From IMG/VR virus record IMGVR_UViG_3300038701_002729, positions 1 through 24,674 of that record: DNA of 24,674 nucleotides, one strand, 5' to 3'. Positions 22,491 to 24,674 of this stretch are shown here, in pieces (position 1 is the stretch's first letter; the number at the start of each line of letters is the position of its first letter). The notes under the pieces are model-generated. The model did no database searches, had not been told where the DNA came from, and saw only the letters and a list, made by a program, of their open reading frames with translations. Source of the stretch: a virus. Made by a program: the position numbers and the translations under genes.

Positions 22491-22534
22491 GTTCCCCCTC
22501 GCCATGAGGGAGAGGGGGCTAGGGGGTGAGGGTC
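22491..22534. repeat. G/C-rich palindromic repeat, long subtype (copy 2)
   Basis: CCCCCTCGCC, short loop, GGGAGAGGGGG, then CTAGGGGGTGAGGG. It ends two bases before the stop codon (TAA, 22538-22536) of the fibre-like gene. Same layout as 1197-1240 with several differences. Confidence 0.8.
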
Positions 22535-22535
22535 T

Positions 22536-22985
22536 TTAAGCCAGCGCCGCAGGACTTTTCTTAATATCCAGCGTCACCTGAGACGTACCACTGCCCCAGA
22601 ACAAAAACACAGGCGTATCACCAGACGACAAATCATCGTAAGGCATGATGTCACCTGCCGCCCCACCAGTCGTCCCATCAGATGACCCCAAACAATAAGG
22701 AACACCCGCAGTCGTTGTTGCGCCGATGTCAATCGTTGCCCCATTCGGGAATAACTGACCATTCGTCCCGTCAGCACCATCCGTCCCAGCGATGCCCGCC
22801 ACGTCAGCTGCTTCACTGTCAGACGAAATCGCCGCGTTGTCACAATCCGCGAGCTTATGCTCATTATCTGCACTGTCCTTATAGACGACCTTGCCTCGTG
22901 CAATCGTCGCACCATAATTCACGTTACGGGGTCGAACCCCACTAATCCATTTCACACTTGCCGCAGTAATTGATAATGCCGCCAT
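22536..22985 (-). CDS. Head fibre / decoration-type beta protein
   Basis: A 149-aa protein: MAALSITAASVKWISGVRPR, GATIARGKVVYKDSADNEHK, ATIDIGATTTAGVPYCLGSS, ending FLFWGSGTSQVTLDIKKSPA. The series 'GATI..G.VVY.D...KL' then 'VGT.Y.LS' is that of small phage fibre or decoration proteins often found near portal genes. The tail fibre at 7536-9446 has a similar beta unit near residues 55-160. I use the ATG at 22985, with GAGGTG upstream, over a GTG at 22997. Confidence 0.72.
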   Translation of the reverse strand: MAALSITAASVKWISGVRPRNVNYGATIARGKVVYKDSADNEHKLADCDNAAISSDSEAADVAGIAGTDGADGTNGQLFPNGATIDIGATTTAGVPYCLGSSDGTTGGAAGDIMPYDDLSSGDTPVFLFWGSGTSQVTLDIKKSPAALA

Positions 22986-23058
22986 AATGCACCTCACATC
23001 TATAGCCTGTAGTTTTCGATGCTTCGAGCATAGCTCTCCACATTATCAACATCGCACA

Positions 23059-23081
23059 TCACGCCCAATAAGGACAATTCT
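23059..23081 (+). promoter_or_regulatory. Module-boundary motif, copy 8
   Basis: Perfect TCACGCCCAATAA core, 6 bases, then TTCT, whose last base is part of the stop codon (TGA, 23083-23081) of the 106-aa gene. With copy 9 it exactly brackets the exonuclease cassette. Confidence 0.8.
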
Positions 23082-23401
23082 CAACTGTCAAATATTTTAT
23101 TGGCGAGTCTTCGCATCACTTTCCGCTGTTTCTGATATTCTGGTTTATCGGGGTTCCAGTTATCACCGAGGTATTCTTTAGGAGGAACTGCCATTACACG
23201 TTTTGTTCGATTGAAACTTTCTTCCGCAATGCGCTTCAACCCAAAAGGTTCATCAGGTGACTTTTGATAAACCTTAAGCATGTCCTGAAAATTAAATGAT
23301 TGGATATGGCTAAGTGCTAAAACGGCAAAACGTAATTCGTCATACTCAGGGCGTTCGCCGTCTTTACAAGACTCAATAATTTCGCTAAGAGTTTTAGACA
23401 T
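23081..23401 (-). CDS. Hypothetical protein, 106 aa, exonuclease partner
   Basis: A 106-aa helical protein: MSKTLSEIIESCKDGERPEY, DELRFAVLALSHIQSFNFQD, KRIAEESFNRTKRVMAVPPK, and a basic end KQRKVMRRLANKIFDS. I use the ATG at 23401 (GGAG 8 bases upstream); an overlapping TTG at 23422 would add seven residues. It lies just after the exonuclease gene, separated by 17 bases, and both are enclosed by motif copies 8 and 9. The 'helical protein beside a nuclease' pattern recalls regulators or structural partners, but the function is unknown. It is less C-rich on the plus strand than its neighbours. Confidence 0.65.
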   Translation of the reverse strand: MSKTLSEIIESCKDGERPEYDELRFAVLALSHIQSFNFQDMLKVYQKSPDEPFGLKRIAEESFNRTKRVMAVPPKEYLGDNWNPDKPEYQKQRKVMRRLANKIFDS

Positions 23402-23418
23402 CTCGGTGTCTCCATTTA

Positions 23419-24333
23419 TCAAGGTATTTCTACAGACTGATTCGCTTTAGACATTTTCTTAATTAGATCTAAAGTTGCGACGCAATCACCTAATGCGCCA
23501 TGTGTCCCATTCAGAGGTTGCCACTTATAAGAACCCCAATAACTCGACCATTCACCATAATATTGAGCATAAAACTTCATGGCACAATCGTAACCAAATT
23601 TGATAGGTTCTAAGTCGTGACGGTCACAATCGGCTTCTAACCTTGCTCTATCAAAATCAGCGTTATAAATGACAACTATCTTTTGCTCAATCGCTTGCTT
23701 AATATCCTCATAGACTTCTGCAAATGTAGGACAATCGGCTAAATATTCTAATGAAATACCGTGTACCATTTCCGCTTCGGGATTTATCCCGCCTAATGGC
23801 TTAATCCGTTGGTCAAGGATTGTATTATCCTGCATATCAATGACGGCAATTTCAATAATCTCACCATGCAAATCAGTGGTTTCCGTGTCGAGAATAACTA
23901 CATCCTCAAGTTCCACGATATGTTTAGCCCACTGGATAGCACGGTACTTATCCTCACAAAAGCCACAGACGAAATGATCATAATCATTATCTATCCATTC
24001 CTTGCGTGTAACCAGCCAAGCATCACCATAGCGGTTCGTAACAAGCCCATTGCAGTCTGAGCAACGCTTTTCTAGCTTTTCAGCCATATAACGGGCTTTC
24101 TCTAAGGCTTTAAGCTGTGCTTCTGTAGGTTTTCTTTTTGGTTTAGCTTCACTCATAGCATAAAGGTCATAGTATCCGACATGCTTACCGCGATGGTTAT
24201 AACGCTTCTTTTGTGCAACAGGTTTCTGCTCTTTGGTCAATTTCAAACCAAAGTCACGAGACAAAGTCGTCTTAGTAGCTATACCATCGGGAATATCTTC
24301 CCATTTTGTATATACTGGAATTTGTTCAGACAT
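23419..24333 (-). CDS. DEDDh 3'-5' exonuclease with N-terminal zinc module
   Basis: A 304-aa protein (ATG at 24333; GAGGGG 8 bases upstream; a GTG at 24339 is the alternative). Residues about 91-126 form a CxxC...CxxC zinc knuckle (C91/C94 and C123/C126, with CSDCNG and CGFCED). Residues about 146-295 are a DnaQ-like exonuclease: Exo I with D149 and E151 (ILDTETTD), Exo II with D228 (YNADFDRARL), Exo III with H278 and D283 (GTHGALGDCVATLD). All five catalytic residues are present, so it should degrade DNA or RNA from 3' ends with two metal ions. It sits between portal and fibre genes, far from any visible replication genes, which is odd for such an enzyme. Confidence 0.9.
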   Translation of the reverse strand: MSEQIPVYTKWEDIPDGIATKTTLSRDFGLKLTKEQKPVAQKKRYNHRGKHVGYYDLYAMSEAKPKRKPTEAQLKALEKARYMAEKLEKRCSDCNGLVTNRYGDAWLVTRKEWIDNDYDHFVCGFCEDKYRAIQWAKHIVELEDVVILDTETTDLHGEIIEIAVIDMQDNTILDQRIKPLGGINPEAEMVHGISLEYLADCPTFAEVYEDIKQAIEQKIVVIYNADFDRARLEADCDRHDLEPIKFGYDCAMKFYAQYYGEWSSYWGSYKWQPLNGTHGALGDCVATLDLIKKMSKANQSVEIP

Positions 24334-24351
24334 AGACACTACCCCTCACAC

Positions 24352-24374
24352 TCACGCCCAATAAGCCAACTTCT
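24352..24374 (+). promoter_or_regulatory. Module-boundary motif, copy 9
   Basis: Perfect TCACGCCCAATAA core, 6 bases, then TTCT. Its end overlaps the portal stop codon (TAG, 24375-24373), and its other end is 19 bases before the exonuclease ATG. Confidence 0.8.
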
Positions 24375-24674
24375 ACAACACCATCCCAGGCATATTAAAA
24401 TTCTCCATGCCCGGCACACCCTGACCAGCATCCTGACCATTGCGTTGGGCATCCAGCGAACGTTCTGCGAGCAGACGATCAATATCACGCTCATCATGGC
24501 TCGCAAGACTACTCTGGCTCATCACGCGCAAGCCTTGGCGCACAAACCCATTGCGAATATACCAATCTGCTGATGCCTGAATATCCGCATCATTCCGTAT
24601 CTGGGCATCTTTAAAGCGAGGTGTATAGCTCGTCACTTTGGGTGGCTTATTAATTCCAAAGACTTGTTGTTGCC
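24373..24674 (-). CDS. C-terminal end of a probable portal protein (partial)
   Basis: The frame is open to the right edge, so only the last 99 or so residues are visible, from QQQVFGINKPPKVTSYTPRF to GMENFNMPGMVL. A GTG inside (24636) is not the true start because coding-like sequence continues upstream. The segment is helical (ADIQASADWYIRNGFVRQGL, ERDIDRLLAERSLDAQ) with a flexible Gly/Met-rich tail. Portal identity is inferred from its place directly upstream of minor head and scaffold genes; the visible part has no diagnostic motif. Confidence 0.55.
   Translation of the reverse strand, partial: QQQVFGINKPPKVTSYTPRFKDAQIRNDADIQASADWYIRNGFVRQGLRVMSQSSLASHDERDIDRLLAERSLDAQRNGQDAGQGVPGMENFNMPGMVL

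Noticed and set aside
22986-23059. 20-codon frame from the GTG in motif copy 8 to TAG before the fibre-like gene
   Set aside because: It is too short and has no independent Shine-Dalgarno site, so I left it out of the gene list.
1-24674. CRISPR array
   Set aside because: The dispersed repeats are far apart, intergenic and without regular spacers; no tandem array is present.
1-24674. tRNA or rRNA genes
   Set aside because: I saw no cloverleaf-like stretch or rRNA sequence by eye; intergenic gaps are short and filled with repeats, motifs and terminators.

Overview
The window is a stretch of a temperate, long-tailed (siphovirus-type) phage or prophage. A truncated XRE/Cro-type regulator runs leftward off the left edge. 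From 355 to 2513 a short rightward early block carries three small genes and a tyrosine integrase. From 2712 to the right edge almost everything is one leftward late cluster. Read in transcription order (right to left), the cluster is: portal C-terminus; an exonuclease plus a 106-aa protein; a fibre-like decoration protein; a 68-aa protein; a Mu gpF-type minor head protein; scaffold; decoration; a Mu gpT-like major capsid protein; head-tail connectors; HK97 gp10-like protein; tail terminator; major tail protein; tail-assembly chaperones gpG and gpGT made by a -1 frameshift; tape measure; Dit; tail hub; a LamG-bearing tail fibre; and an envelope/lysis block that includes an SH3b lipoprotein with a TIM-barrel glycosidase-like domain. 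Terminase genes are not in view and probably lie beyond the right edge.

The host is uncertain. The lipoprotein has a long Thr/Pro/Ile linker between its lipobox and its SH3b domain, and several intergenic G/C-rich palindromic repeats are present. Both are common in Chloroflexota (Anaerolineae and relatives), so that is a reasonable guess but not proven. The integrase sits between phage genes on both sides. This fits a circular or unintegrated phage genome or viral contig better than a prophage cut at its int-proximal end.

The most unusual signal is a bipartite motif, TCACGCCCAATAA then exactly 6 variable bases then TTMT. It occurs nine times, always in the same genomic orientation and almost always in short intergenic gaps. 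Several copies overlap stop codons and one overlaps a start codon. It divides the late cluster into modules: exonuclease cassette, head, connectors, tail, lysis, and the TM-protein block. It resembles the stoperators of mycobacteriophages in layout, or the linker sequences at lambdoid module boundaries, but the sequence itself is not one I recognise.

Other points of interest are an in-frame A AAA AAC slippery heptamer directly before the gpG stop, which opens a 72-aa extension; an AT-rich rightward gene with its own promoter inserted among leftward head genes; an exonuclease cassette exactly bracketed by two copies of the motif; a 40-aa membrane peptide overlapping its neighbour by ATGA; a pair of 27-bp palindromic repeats around a membrane-protein cassette; and a strand-wide excess of C over G that ignores gene direction except in the inserted gene.
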